A DNA stretch of 64,000 nt from Exiguobacterium aurantiacum. Its GTDB lineage: Bacteria > Bacillota > Bacilli > Exiguobacteriales > Exiguobacteriaceae. Each line of letters opens with the position of its first letter. Position 1 is the first letter of the stretch. The stretch covers positions 148,370 through 212,369 of the forward strand of contig NZ_MKXO01000005.1 of the NCBI RefSeq assembly GCF_001766415.1, given 5' to 3'. The notes under the pieces were generated by a model. That model ran no database searches, was not told the origin of the DNA, and worked only from the letters and a program-made list of their open reading frames with translations. The position numbers and the translations under genes were made by a program. This document shows, in pieces, positions 25,332-33,986 of this stretch.

Positions 25332-26704
25332 AATTGATCGTAGGAGAACGTGCAAGCACGAAAGCAGAACGGTTAGGCATTAACGGGGAGGGCATCGCGA
25401 TGATCAATCGGATGGTCATCTTTATCCCGAACCTGTTACCAGGGGAACGAGCCGATATCGAAATCACGCGCATCGAACGAAACTATGCCGAGGCGCGGGT
25501 CACGAAGCGACACAACGACTCGCCGGACCGGGTCAAACCGCCGTGTCCAATTTATGACGAATGTGGCGGTTGCCAGATTCAACATATGAGTTCACGTCTG
25601 CAAATGGACTATAAAGAAGATATCGTCCGCAACGCGTTCCGTCAGAAGACGAAGTTGAACGTCGATAAGTCCGATATCCGTCCGACGAAAGGGATGGAAA
25701 ACCCTTGGTACTATCGTAATAAGTCCCAATTCCCGTTGTCAGTCCAACGCGGCGAAATCGTCTCAGGCCTCTACAAGCCGAACTCGAACGACCTCGTGCC
25801 GATCGAGCACTGCATGGTGCAACAACGTGATACGACGAACGTCAACAACGCTATCGTCCGTATTTTGAACGAGCTCGACATCCCGGTCTATGACGCGAGA
25901 CGTGACGTCGGTTTTGCCCGGACGATCGTCGTCCGTTCAGGTTACAAGACGAACGACGTTCAAGTCGTTCTCGTCGTCGGGAGTGAGGACGTACCGAACT
26001 TGGATACGCTCAGCGACCGCATCATGGAATTGCCGAACGTCGTCTCGTTCCATATCAACATCAACTCGAACCGGTCGGGCGTCATCTTCGGTTACCGAAC
26101 GGTCCACATCGCCGGTCAAGATAAGATGGACGAGCAGCTAGACGACGTGCATTACCACTTGTCGCCACGTGCTTTCTTCCAACTCAATCCGGCCCAAACC
26201 GAAGTCATGTACCGTGAAGTCGTCGAGGCGGCCGGTCTGACTGGTGAAGAACGCGTCATCGATGCGTACGCCGGTGTCGGTTCAATCGGACTTTGGCTCG
26301 CACCGCACGCGAAAGAGATTCGCGGGATGGAAGTCGTACCTGAAGCGGTTGAAGACGCAAATGCTCACATGCGTGAGAACGGCTACAATCATGCGACATA
26401 CGTCGAGGGGCGCGCTGAACATTGGATTCCGCGCTGGGTGAAAGACGGGTGGATTCCTGACGTCATCGTCGTCGACCCGCCGCGAACAGGTGTGGACCAT
26501 CAGCTCCTAAACGCGATGATTTCTTCGAAAGCGAAACGGATCGTCTACGTGTCATGTAACCCGCAGACGCTCGTGCGCGACGCGGATCAACTCATGAAAG
26601 CCGATTATAAGGTCAACTACGTCCAACCGTACGATATGTTCCCGCAAACGGCTCACGTCGAATCGATTGTCGTCTTCGAGAAAAAGAAGAAGAAAAAATA
26701 TTGA
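25328..26704 (+). CDS. rlmCD: 23S rRNA (uracil-C5)-methyltransferase RlmCD
   Basis: SAM-dependent RNA m5U methyltransferase. An N-terminal TRAM domain (residues about 1-60) is followed by the 4Fe-4S cysteines (CPIYDECGGCQ), the SAM site (VIDAYAGVGSIG), VVDPPRTG and the catalytic Cys in YVSCNPQTLVRD. 458 aa. In Gram-positives one enzyme often modifies both U747 and U1939. TTG start overlaps the previous stop; ends with a basic KKKKKKY tail. Confidence 0.93.
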   Translation: MKLIVGERASTKAERLGINGEGIAMINRMVIFIPNLLPGERADIEITRIERNYAEARVTKRHNDSPDRVKPPCPIYDECGGCQIQHMSSRLQMDYKEDIVRNAFRQKTKLNVDKSDIRPTKGMENPWYYRNKSQFPLSVQRGEIVSGLYKPNSNDLVPIEHCMVQQRDTTNVNNAIVRILNELDIPVYDARRDVGFARTIVVRSGYKTNDVQVVLVVGSEDVPNLDTLSDRIMELPNVVSFHININSNRSGVIFGYRTVHIAGQDKMDEQLDDVHYHLSPRAFFQLNPAQTEVMYREVVEAAGLTGEERVIDAYAGVGSIGLWLAPHAKEIRGMEVVPEAVEDANAHMRENGYNHATYVEGRAEHWIPRWVKDGWIPDVIVVDPPRTGVDHQLLNAMISSKAKRIVYVSCNPQTLVRDADQLMKADYKVNYVQPYDMFPQTAHVESIVVFEKKKKKKY

Positions 26705-26710
26705 CGGGAC

Positions 26711-26743
26711 CGTGAAAACGCTTGTAAAGAAAACGTTTTCACG
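26711..26743. repeat. Inverted repeat with two cre-like elements at the cdd promoter
   Basis: Arms CGTGAAAACG and CGTTTTCACG enclose 13 bases. Each arm belongs to a near-match to the CcpA cre consensus (TGAAAACGCTTGTA and AGAAAACGTTTTCA, one mismatch each). The right copy lies between the -35 and -10. Confidence 0.5.
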
Positions 26744-26750
26744 TTATAGT
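26722..26750 (+). promoter_or_regulatory. SigA promoter of cdd
   Basis: TTGTAA (26722-26727), 17-base spacer, TATAGT (26745-26750); start expected near 26757, about 42 bases before the cdd ATG. Confidence 0.7.
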
Positions 26751-26798
26751 TCAGATGTCAGACTTCTTTTTTAAATTCAAGAAGCGGAGGAACATTCA

Positions 26799-27206
26799 AT
26801 GATTCCACATGAAAAAGTTCAAGAGCTCGTTCATAAGGCGATTGACGCGCGGTCGCGCGCATATACACCTTACTCGAAGTTCAACGTCGGTGCCGTCGTC
26901 ATCGATGAGACGGGTAAGGAAATCTTAGGTTGTAACGTCGAGAACGCGTCGTACGGTTTGTCGATGTGTGCGGAACGGACTGCCATCTTCAAGGCGGTGT
27001 CGGAAGGCAGCAAGTCGATCGACACGGTCGTCGTCGTCGGAGACACGGAAGGCCCGATCTCGCCATGCGGCGCTTGTCGTCAAGTCATCGCCGAGTTTGC
27101 GAGTGACGACTTCACGTTGATCTTGGCCAACATGGCCGGTGAGACGAAAGTGATGACAAAAGAAGAGATGCTGCCATACGGCTTCTCGCCAAAAGACTTA
27201 ACATGA
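26799..27206 (+). CDS. cdd: Cytidine deaminase
   Basis: Deaminates cytidine and deoxycytidine in pyrimidine salvage; homotetramer with one zinc per subunit. The zinc/catalytic motif CAERTAIF (Cys and Glu near residues 57-59) and PCGACRQV are intact. 135 aa, normal length. CGGAGG lies 7 bases before the ATG. It has its own promoter with cre-like repeats and its own terminator. Confidence 0.95.
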   Translation: MIPHEKVQELVHKAIDARSRAYTPYSKFNVGAVVIDETGKEILGCNVENASYGLSMCAERTAIFKAVSEGSKSIDTVVVVGDTEGPISPCGACRQVIAEFASDDFTLILANMAGETKVMTKEEMLPYGFSPKDLT

Positions 27207-27244
27207 AAATAAGGATGCGGACAAAGTTGTCCGCATCCTTATTT
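27207..27244. terminator. Bidirectional terminator after cdd
   Basis: Eighteen-base arms starting AAATAAGGATG and ending CATCCTTATTT around a 2-base centre; also serves the convergent 69-aa gene. Confidence 0.85.
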
Positions 27245-27448
27245 GTTGCCGTCATATTTTTTCTCGCTGACTGAGTCGTCTTTTGAGTGGCGCTTTCGTT
27301 TTTCGTCTTTCACTTTTTGATTCAGCTCTTCGACCGGGATCGGGTCGACCGTCTCCATGCCTTCTTGGTCAAAGATGCTCTCTTTGTCCGTATCGACGGC
27401 GTCCGGATTATCGAACGGTCGTTTTGACGGTTGTTCCTGCTTCTTCAT
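27239..27448 (-). CDS. Small charged protein of unknown function (69 aa)
   Basis: Very hydrophilic, lysine- and glutamate-rich, low-complexity protein (KKQEQPSKRPFDNPDAVDTD..., then KVKDEKRKRHSKDD), probably disordered. ATG 27448 has GGAGG eight bases upstream, better than an ATG two codons earlier. It is divergent from the 95-aa gene at 27573. Family not recognised; stress-type small proteins look like this, but that is only an impression. Confidence 0.55.
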   Translation of the reverse strand: MKKQEQPSKRPFDNPDAVDTDKESIFDQEGMETVDPIPVEELNQKVKDEKRKRHSKDDSVSEKKYDGNK

Positions 27449-27572
27449 CTCCATCGCCTCCTTCTTTGAGTGTTATTCCACTTCCGTATTTTGTGTAAAC
27501 GCTTTAGAAAAGTGTTTCAAGTTTCGGGAACAGTGGAATTATCTGTGCATAGTGACTAAGGAGGGGTATTGG

Positions 27573-27860
27573 ATGGATAAGAAAGTATTGATGGGGATCG
27601 TGCTCGGTGTGGCTGGTGCTGCACTCGTCGCGCCGAAAGTCGCAGCGCTGTTGACGCAAGACCAAGAGGATAACACGTGGAGCAAGATGGACAAGATGGA
27701 AAGTGTCGATTCCGATAAAGACGAGGCGGAAGCAGGGTTGACGCAACTCGACTCGAATCATCGGGCCGAGTGGCAAGCGAACGGGTTCCCGCAGACACAC
27801 GCCGAACGCGAGCGGCTCATGAATGAATCAGATGATGCCTATAAAGGCAAAGATATTTAA
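27573..27860 (+). CDS. Small membrane-anchored protein (95 aa)
   Basis: Begins MDKKVLMGIVLGVAGAALVAPKVAALL, a single hydrophobic N-terminal segment (residues 5-27) that may be a signal anchor, followed by an acidic, soluble tail of about 65 residues. AAGGAGGGG lies about 8 bases before ATG 27573; longer in-frame readings lack an SD. The family is not recognised. A strong terminator follows directly. Confidence 0.6.
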   Translation: MDKKVLMGIVLGVAGAALVAPKVAALLTQDQEDNTWSKMDKMESVDSDKDEAEAGLTQLDSNHRAEWQANGFPQTHAERERLMNESDDAYKGKDI

Positions 27861-27887
27861 AAAGAGGCAGCCGCGGCTGCCTCTTTT
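27860..27887. terminator. Bidirectional terminator
   Basis: Perfect palindrome of AAAAGAGGCAGCC arms around CGCG, touching the stop codons of the converging genes at 27860 and 27886. Confidence 0.88.
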
Positions 27888-29274
27888 ATATGTCTTCATC
27901 GTCTGGCAAGAGCGGCAAAGCAAGCGACACGGTCGTGCCGCTGCCGACTTCGGACGTGAAATGCATCGAGCCGCCATGGCGTTCCATAATGTGCTTGGCG
28001 ATGGCGAGCCCGAGTCCGGTACCGCCGTCTTCACGCGTCCGCGATTTGTTGACGCGGTAGAAACGTTTCGTCAATTGATCGAGATCCTCTTTCGGGATGC
28101 CCCGGCCTTCATCGCGAATCTCGGTGATGGCATAGTTCTCTTCCGCGAACGTCCTCACATGGATCGACCTGCCGGCATCCGTGTAACGAAGAGCGTTATC
28201 GAGTAAGTTTCCGACGACTTGTTCGAGGCGATCGTGATCCCCGAGGATGATGAGGTCGAAGTCGAGATCCGCTTCGATGGTGACACCTTTCGCGCGCGCG
28301 ATCGGTTCAAACCGGTATAACACGTCTTCGAGCACTTGTGAGTACACGACCGGTTCTTTCGTCATCGGATACGAATCGCGTTCGAGCTGGGCGAGGTCGA
28401 GCAGATCGTTGACGAGTCGTTGCAACCGTTCCGTCTCGTTCTCGATGATGTCGTAATACTGGGCTTGCGTCTTCTCGTCGAGCGTCGGGTCTTGCAGCAT
28501 CTCGGTATACCCGCGAATGTAAGACAGCGGGGTCCGGAGCTCATGGCTGACGTTAGCCAAAAATTCTTTGCGCTGCTCCTCGACGAGTCCGAGCGACTCG
28601 GCCATCCGGTTGAGCGTCTCGGCCAAGTCACCGATCTCGTCATCGGAATCGATCGGGATGCGGTGCGAGAAGTCACCTTTGGCATACACTTGGGAAGCGC
28701 GTTTCATTTGGATGAGCGGTTGAATGATTGTGTCGATGATTTGCGTCCCGAAAATGAGCAAGTTGACAATCATCAAGATGAGCAAGAACGTGATCATCAG
28801 CCGGATCGGCTGGAATGGCTCACTGATTTTGCTCAGCTCCATATAGAGGATGAGGGCATTATCGAGTTCGCCGTCACGGATGAGCGGGAAAGCGGACATG
28901 AGAATGTCGACATCCTCGGTCGGGTGCTTGCGCGTAACCGAGATGGCGTAGCCGTCTTGCAAACGAGCGAGATCTTGTTCGCGTAAAAACGTCTTCCCGG
29001 AGCCGAGACTATCTTCCCGTACGGACGAGAGGAATACTTTCGTTTCGGTCAGTTCATTCGTGTACGTCATGCTGTCAGCGAACGCGTCGGAGAAGCCGTC
29101 CGCCTTATAGATGGTGACGAGTTTCTCCCCTCGGTTGATCAGCAGTTCTTCTTGCGTCTGAATGTAAAACTTGTCGTACAAGTAAAACGTCATGATGATG
29201 AACACGAACGCAGAGAAGAGGCTGGCCGTCCAGATGGTGATCCAAATCCGCTTCCGGATCGTGTATTGCTTCAT
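27886..29274 (-). CDS. Membrane sensor histidine kinase
   Basis: Two membrane segments (about residues 11-32 and 157-178) frame an extracytoplasmic domain of about 125 residues. Then come a HAMP domain, the phospho-acceptor His in NVSHELRTPLSYIRGY (near residue 243), an N box NLLDNALRYT, G1 DEGRGIP and G2 GGTGLGLAI. 462 aa. Start overlaps the stop of the response-regulator gene by four bases. The signal is unknown. Confidence 0.9.
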   Translation of the reverse strand: MKQYTIRKRIWITIWTASLFSAFVFIIMTFYLYDKFYIQTQEELLINRGEKLVTIYKADGFSDAFADSMTYTNELTETKVFLSSVREDSLGSGKTFLREQDLARLQDGYAISVTRKHPTEDVDILMSAFPLIRDGELDNALILYMELSKISEPFQPIRLMITFLLILMIVNLLIFGTQIIDTIIQPLIQMKRASQVYAKGDFSHRIPIDSDDEIGDLAETLNRMAESLGLVEEQRKEFLANVSHELRTPLSYIRGYTEMLQDPTLDEKTQAQYYDIIENETERLQRLVNDLLDLAQLERDSYPMTKEPVVYSQVLEDVLYRFEPIARAKGVTIEADLDFDLIILGDHDRLEQVVGNLLDNALRYTDAGRSIHVRTFAEENYAITEIRDEGRGIPKEDLDQLTKRFYRVNKSRTREDGGTGLGLAIAKHIMERHGGSMHFTSEVGSGTTVSLALPLLPDDEDI

Positions 29275-29960
29275 ACGTTCGCCTCGAACTTGTAGCCGAT
29301 CCCCCAGACGGTCTGGATGTAGCCACCGGCTTCGCCGAGCTTGAGACGGAGCGTTTTAATGTGCGTGTCGACCGTCCGGAGGTTGCCGTGGTATTCGGTA
29401 CCCCAAATTTGGTCGAGGAGCTGTTCTCGAGAGAACACTTTGTCTTCGTTTGTGATGAACAAGTAGAGGAGATCGAACTCCTTACGCGTCAAGTTAACAG
29501 TTTTGCCTTTCACGCTGACGGCGCGGCCTTCGATATCGATTGATAAGACACCGGCGTCGAACGTGGCTTCTTGTTCTTTTGAGAAGTTGTGCGTGCGCCG
29601 AAGTGTCGCTTCGATTCGGGCGAGCAGTTCGCGCGGGCTGAACGGTTTTGTGATGTAGTCGTCCGCGCCGATCTTCAATCCGTGAATCCGGTCGAGTTCT
29701 TCAGACCGGGCCGTCAGCATGATGATCGGGACGTTCGAGAACTCACGGATGCGCATGCAGGCGGTCAGACCGTCAAGCTCGGGCATCATGACGTCGAGCA
29801 AGACGAGGTGGAACGACTGTTCTTTTAACAGGTCGATCGCCTCAAGGCCGTTTGTTGCGGTGACCGTCTCATAGCCTTCTTTTTCTAAATTGGAAACGAG
29901 CAAATCGCGCATCTGCTCCTCATCGTCGGTTACTAAGATTCGAAATACTGGTTCTATCAT
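29271..29960 (-). CDS. OmpR/PhoB-family response regulator
   Basis: Receiver domain with the acidic pair DDEE, phospho-Asp in LLDVMMPELDG (near residue 57), the conserved Thr in MLTARS and Lys in YITKPFSPREL; C-terminal winged helix with LTRKEFDLLYLF, REQLLDQIWG and VDTHIKTLRLKL. 229 aa. AAAGGAG precedes the ATG. Partner of the kinase immediately downstream. Targets cannot be inferred. Confidence 0.92.
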   Translation of the reverse strand: MIEPVFRILVTDDEEQMRDLLVSNLEKEGYETVTATNGLEAIDLLKEQSFHLVLLDVMMPELDGLTACMRIREFSNVPIIMLTARSEELDRIHGLKIGADDYITKPFSPRELLARIEATLRRTHNFSKEQEATFDAGVLSIDIEGRAVSVKGKTVNLTRKEFDLLYLFITNEDKVFSREQLLDQIWGTEYHGNLRTVDTHIKTLRLKLGEAGGYIQTVWGIGYKFEANV

Positions 29961-30103
29961 CTGGCATTCTCCTTTACAAACCGGTTAACGAAGGATGTGA
30001 TAATTCCCTCATACTTCTATCATACCTATCTCTTCGAATTAGAACAGAATTATTCATTGTCGTAAAGTTGTCCTCAACAAATCCACACAAAAACGCCACA
30101 AAA

Positions 30104-30130
30104 AAGCCAATTCTTTGTCAGAATTGGCTT
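30104..30130 (-). terminator. Terminator of the GNAT gene
   Basis: AAGCCAATTC pairs with GAATTGGCTT; leftward it is followed by TTTTTTG. It overlaps the last codons of the gene. Confidence 0.8.
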
Positions 30131-30698
30131 ATGCTTCGAGTTGGGCTTCGTACGAATGATCGAACTCAGGCGCATGAAGTGAATGCAAGTACAGCTGGAA
30201 GCTCGACTTCGACACTTCATACAAGACGTATTCGACGTCACCGCTATTAATTTCTGCTAACAAATCGGGCCGGATCTCGTCGGCGCAAAACGCATAAGGA
30301 AGTTTTGCCGCCGCCGCGATCGAACGCTCATTTGCTTTGCGAATCTTTAAAAATACACTCTCAATATCAAGGTCGAAGAACAGCTCTGAGAAGAACGTTT
30401 CTTTCGCGACTTGATTGTAACCTTTCCCATGGTACGGTTTGCCAAGCCACGTACCGAGGAAGCCGTAACCGGTTTCCACATCGAACAAGCTGATCGTCCC
30501 GATCGGGGTACCGAACTCGTTCGTAATTGTACGTGAGATGATGTTTCCTTGCTCTTCTAGCTCGATGATTTGCTTCGTGCTAAATAAAAACTCGTCAAAG
30601 TGGACCGTCTTTTGACGGACATATGGAAAGACATCTGGGTGTTGCATCAGTTCGAACAACTCCGCGCAGTCGGTAAGCTCACGAAATTTGAGCACCAA
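30129..30698 (-). CDS. GNAT-family N-acetyltransferase (RimJ/RimL type)
   Basis: Acetyl-CoA-dependent acetyltransferase fold: GTISLFDVETGYGFLGTWLGKPYHGKGYNQVAKETF holds the beta4-beta5 region and an acetyl-CoA loop of the PYHGKGYN type, followed by FLKIRKANERSIAAAAKLP, typical of the RimJ/RimL group. Substrate unknown. The start is TTG 30698, with GGAGGAGGA about 5 bases upstream. 189 aa. The transcript seems to begin with a structured leader (30735-30804). Confidence 0.78.
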   Translation of the reverse strand: MVLKFRELTDCAELFELMQHPDVFPYVRQKTVHFDEFLFSTKQIIELEEQGNIISRTITNEFGTPIGTISLFDVETGYGFLGTWLGKPYHGKGYNQVAKETFFSELFFDLDIESVFLKIRKANERSIAAAAKLPYAFCADEIRPDLLAEINSGDVEYVLYEVSKSSFQLYLHSLHAPEFDHSYEAQLEA

Positions 30699-30734
30699 AC
30701 ATTCCTCCTCCTAGTTCAGACCGCTGAAGAATAG

Positions 30735-30804
30735 TTGTAACGAAAGCATACTTCTGGCTACGTTGTTCGAACTTGCCTTGGCTGCTCTCTTTTATGAGTT
30801 ACAA
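30735..30804 (-). promoter_or_regulatory. Structured 5' leader of the GNAT gene
   Basis: On the leftward strand the segment is closed by TTGTAAC/GTTACAA (7 pairs). Inside it GAGAGCA pairs with TGCTTTC (7 pairs), then GGC with GCC and GTT with AAC around a short loop. The predicted transcription start (from TATAAA at 30811-30816) falls on the first base of the outer stem. A second hairpin, TTCAG-CGGT-CTGAA, lies just before the SD. I cannot match it to a known riboswitch. Confidence 0.5.
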
Positions 30805-30810
30805 GATTAT

Positions 30811-30816
30811 TTTATA
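30811..30816 (-). promoter_or_regulatory. -10 element for the GNAT gene
   Basis: Leftward TATAAA, with TTGCTT about 18 bases upstream as a possible -35. It places the start at about 30804. Confidence 0.45.
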
Positions 30817-30894
30817 GACTTTTTTTGAAAAAGCAAGCAAATAAAATGTAACTTCACAAAAAAAATAAAAGAGCGCTTTCACGTCTGGGGTTAC

Positions 30895-32046
30895 TCACAT
30901 TTCATGATGGGTTTTCGAGCGATCCGTCGAGTAGACGATACGGCCGTCGACGATGGTCATGATCGGCTTCGACATGTAGTCGAGCGGGAAGTGACTCCAC
31001 AAGACGAGGTCGGCGTCTTTGCCGACTTCGAGTGACCCGACGCGGTCATCAACCCCGAGTGACTGGGCCGGATGGATCGTGATGGCGCGCAGGGCGACGT
31101 CGACCGGAAGGCCTTCACGGGCGGCAAGACCGGCGCAAAGATTCAAATATTGGACCGGGGTATATGGATGGTCGGTCGTGATCGAGACGATCATATCGTG
31201 TTCATGCAAGATGCGGTACGTCTCCCACGTTTTGTTTTGAAGTTCGATTTTAGACTTACGGGTGAACGTCGGTCCGACGGTGACATGTTTGACGCCGAGT
31301 TCACGCAACTTCTCGGCGACGAGATGACCTTCCGTACAGTGCTCAATCCGGTAATCGAGATCGAACTCTTGAGCGAAGCGGACGACCGAAAGAATATCGT
31401 CGGCACGGTGGGCGTGGACTCGGACCGGCATCTTCCGGTCGAGCGCGAGTTGGATCATCTGACTCCCGAACGTGCCGATCGTCTTCGTCGAATCGACGGT
31501 CCGGAACGCCTCGCGCAGTAGTCCCATGATGCCCATGCGGGTCAACTCACCGGATTTCCCCATACTGTGGACGCGCTTCGGGTTTTCGCCGAGAGCAAGT
31601 TTCAAGCCGGCGTAACGGCGCAATACCATATCCTCGATAAAGCGACCGTGCGTTTTAATGACGCTCGTCACTCCGCCGATGACGTTCATGCTGCCCGGCA
31701 TGACTTGGACCGCCGTGACACCGGCCATGAGCGCTTCACGGAAGCCTTCATCGAGCGGATAAACCCCGTCGATGGCCCGTGCGTGCGGTGTCATCGCTTC
31801 GACCGTCTCATTGGCGTCATTCCCGACGGAACCCGTCCCTTCGTCATACAGTCCGAGATGGGTATGGGCATCGATGAAACCGGGGAACAGGAAGTTGCCT
31901 TCCGCCTCGATGACGGTCTCGCCGTCCGTTGGGTCTAACAAGTCCGCCATTTCGATAATTTTTCCATCTTTTATGCGAATGTCCCCGTAAAAGTTTGGCG
32001 CGGTGATCGGATAAATATGGGCGTTACGAATTAATAGATTACTCAC
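30895..32046 (-). CDS. Metal-dependent amidohydrolase
   Basis: Imidazolonepropionase-like amidohydrolase. Metal-binding HxH in FIDAHTHLG (near residue 61), later His residues in VHAHRADD and IEHCTEG, and the late Asp in TTDHPYTP. The C-terminal AITIHPAQSLGVDDRVGSLEVGKDADLVLW is typical of the superfamily. Substrate not deducible. GTG start with GAGAGGAG upstream. 383 aa; follows yfhF by 13 bases, so likely cotranscribed. Confidence 0.85.
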   Translation of the reverse strand: MSNLLIRNAHIYPITAPNFYGDIRIKDGKIIEMADLLDPTDGETVIEAEGNFLFPGFIDAHTHLGLYDEGTGSVGNDANETVEAMTPHARAIDGVYPLDEGFREALMAGVTAVQVMPGSMNVIGGVTSVIKTHGRFIEDMVLRRYAGLKLALGENPKRVHSMGKSGELTRMGIMGLLREAFRTVDSTKTIGTFGSQMIQLALDRKMPVRVHAHRADDILSVVRFAQEFDLDYRIEHCTEGHLVAEKLRELGVKHVTVGPTFTRKSKIELQNKTWETYRILHEHDMIVSITTDHPYTPVQYLNLCAGLAAREGLPVDVALRAITIHPAQSLGVDDRVGSLEVGKDADLVLWSHFPLDYMSKPIMTIVDGRIVYSTDRSKTHHEM

Positions 32047-32059
32047 GAGCTGTCTCCTC

Positions 32060-32968
32060 TCAAGTCAAATGCAGTAGTTGTTTTAGTGCGGGTTCTAACG
32101 TCTCATAGCGAAAACGAAAGCCGTGATTGAGCGCTTTTGTCGGGACGACTTTGGCACCTTCGAGTACGATCACGCTCTTTTCGCCGAGTACGAGTTTGAG
32201 GATCGGGGCCGGAGCCGGAGCCCAGTGTGGACGATGCATCACTTGTCCGAGCGTTTTCCCGAATTGGTCCATTGTCACCGGTGTCGGCGCCGTCCCGTTG
32301 ACCGGTCCATGCATCGAATCGGTCTCGATGATGTAGACGAATAAGCGGACGAGATCGTCTATGTGGATCCAAGGGACCCACTGTTTTCCGGAACCGAGCC
32401 GTCCGCCGGCACCGAGCGTGTAGGGCAGCTTCATGAGCGGGAACGCGCCCCCGTCGTTTGACAAGACGACACCAGTTCGCATCGTGGCGAGACGAATGTC
32501 CATATCGGCGACGGGCGCGATTTCTTTCTCCCACAAGACGCAGACGTTTCCTAAGAAGTTGGTCCGGTCCGGGAGCGGTGTCGATTCCGAGTAAGTGATC
32601 GACCGGTCTTCGCCGTAAATGCCGATTGCTGATCCGCTGATGACAACGTCCGGTTTCTGCTTCATGTTTTTGATGATGCGAACGACTTCTTTCGTCCCAT
32701 CGATACGGCTTTGGAGGATGGCTTGTTTTTGTTTGTGCGTCCAGCGTCCGTCGTTAATGGAGGCTCCTGCCAAGTGGATAAAGGCGTCGACATCTTGGAG
32801 TTCGGTCTCGGGATGGCTGTCTGGCGTCAACCATTCGACGAACGAGATGCCTCCTTGACGTGGGCGCGGATGGCGCGTCAAGACGACGACTTGATGACCG
32901 GCCTCGGCTAGCGCCCGAACGAGCGGCCGGCCGATCAATCCGGTACCACCGGTGATTGCAATTTTCAT
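32060..32968 (-). CDS. yfhF: TIGR01777-type NAD(P)-binding epimerase, YfhF
   Basis: Atypical short-chain dehydrogenase. N-terminal Rossmann GGTGLIGRPLV, FIHLAGASI, and the family run SGSAIGIYG and RTGVVLSNDGGAFPLM; the usual YxxxK is replaced as in this subfamily (CVLWEKE). The C-terminal domain ends with NHGFRFRYETLEPALKQLL. 302 aa. Divergent from recX exactly as yfhF is in B. subtilis. Function unknown; often linked to cell division (SulA-like name is historical). Confidence 0.88.
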   Translation of the reverse strand: MKIAITGGTGLIGRPLVRALAEAGHQVVVLTRHPRPRQGGISFVEWLTPDSHPETELQDVDAFIHLAGASINDGRWTHKQKQAILQSRIDGTKEVVRIIKNMKQKPDVVISGSAIGIYGEDRSITYSESTPLPDRTNFLGNVCVLWEKEIAPVADMDIRLATMRTGVVLSNDGGAFPLMKLPYTLGAGGRLGSGKQWVPWIHIDDLVRLFVYIIETDSMHGPVNGTAPTPVTMDQFGKTLGQVMHRPHWAPAPAPILKLVLGEKSVIVLEGAKVVPTKALNHGFRFRYETLEPALKQLLHLT

Positions 32969-33094
32969 GTGAATCCCTCCATTATTCTTGAAGCGTTTTC
33001 AAATCGGGTATGATAACGGTAAATACAATAGCTAGTTAAATAAATACCCTTTCTTTTAACTTATCAAAAATCCTTCTGAAAAGGGGAACGTGAT

Positions 33095-33127
33095 ATGTTA
33101 GAAGCAGGAAAAGGAGGGGTTTCATGA
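33095..33127 (+). CDS. Ten-codon upstream ORF overlapping recX
   Basis: ATG 33095 has GGGGAACGTGAT upstream and reads MLEAGKGGVS, ending at a TGA that overlaps the recX start as ATGA. It carries the recX SD (GGAGGGG) in its own codons. It may couple recX translation to initiation upstream. Such a short ORF could be chance. Confidence 0.35.
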   Translation: MLEAGKGGVS

Positions 33128-33936
33128 AAATCAGCAAGTTTACGGCTCAAAAGAAAAACAAGGACCGCTTGAACGTCTTCATCGAGAAAGATGGGCAAGA
33201 AGAGTTCGCGTTCGCCATCGATTTAGACGTCTTCATTAAATATGGATTGACGAAAGGGATGGAACTTGAAGACGATTTTGTCCGTGACGTCCTCCAAGCC
33301 GAAGAGGAACAGAAAGCATACAAAGCAGCCGTCAATTATTTATCGTACCGAATGCGTGCCGTTTCAGAGGTCCGTGACTATCTCGTGAAGAAAGAGATAG
33401 ATGAGGCAGCCATCAAGCGCGTGATTGACAGATTGATTGAACAACGCTATTTGAACGATGCCGAATTCGCCAAAGCCTACACCCAGACAAAGTTTAATAC
33501 GAGTCCGAGCGGCCCGAGCAAAATCAAGCGGGAATTGGTCCAGCTTCGAATCACACCTGAAATCATTGAAGAGGTCATCGCTGCGATCTCGCACGAAGAC
33601 CAGCTTGAGAAAGCCGGAAAGTTCGTAAATAGGAAACAATTGGAAACGAATCGCCGTTCCGCCACAGAAGTGCAACAAAGAATTCAACAAACCCTGGTGC
33701 AAAGAGGATTTTCGTTTGATATCATTTCAGAGGCGATCCTTACGTTTTGGGAAAACGAGGATGAGGACGTCGAGCTTGCAGCTTGCTTGAAGCAGGCTGA
33801 AAAACTGAGTCGGAAGTACAACGGGTATGCCCCATATGAACGGAAACAGCGCATGAAGATGCAGCTTCGTAGCAAAGGATTTCCGTATGAGGTGATTGAC
33901 CGGACTTTAGAACGACTCGCTGAACAAGAGACATAA
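33124..33936 (+). CDS. recX: Regulatory protein RecX
   Basis: Binds RecA filaments and modulates recombination and SOS strength. All-helical protein of three-helix repeats; the family motifs are visible in YLSYRMRAVSEVRDYLVKK (near residue 70), DAEFAKAYT, and GFSFDIISEAI, with RKQRMKMQLRSKGFPYEVI near the end. 270 aa, like Bacillus RecX. Divergent from yfhF as in B. subtilis. A tiny ORF overlaps its start. No LexA box was seen upstream. Confidence 0.9.
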   Translation: MKISKFTAQKKNKDRLNVFIEKDGQEEFAFAIDLDVFIKYGLTKGMELEDDFVRDVLQAEEEQKAYKAAVNYLSYRMRAVSEVRDYLVKKEIDEAAIKRVIDRLIEQRYLNDAEFAKAYTQTKFNTSPSGPSKIKRELVQLRITPEIIEEVIAAISHEDQLEKAGKFVNRKQLETNRRSATEVQQRIQQTLVQRGFSFDIISEAILTFWENEDEDVELAACLKQAEKLSRKYNGYAPYERKQRMKMQLRSKGFPYEVIDRTLERLAEQET

Positions 33937-33986
33937 CGGGAAATTCATTTACGGCAGGGGAAAAAATCTGAAAAGGTGGGTCTACA

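Noticed and set aside
30755..30785. GTTCGAAC sequence resembling a tRNA T-loop
   Set aside because: No acceptor stem, D arm or CCA-like end can be drawn around it; it fits better as the inner part of the leader RNA.
30866..30885. Half cre-like TGAAAGCGCT after the amidohydrolase gene
   Set aside because: Only one half matches and it lies in a 3' region; too weak to call a CcpA site.
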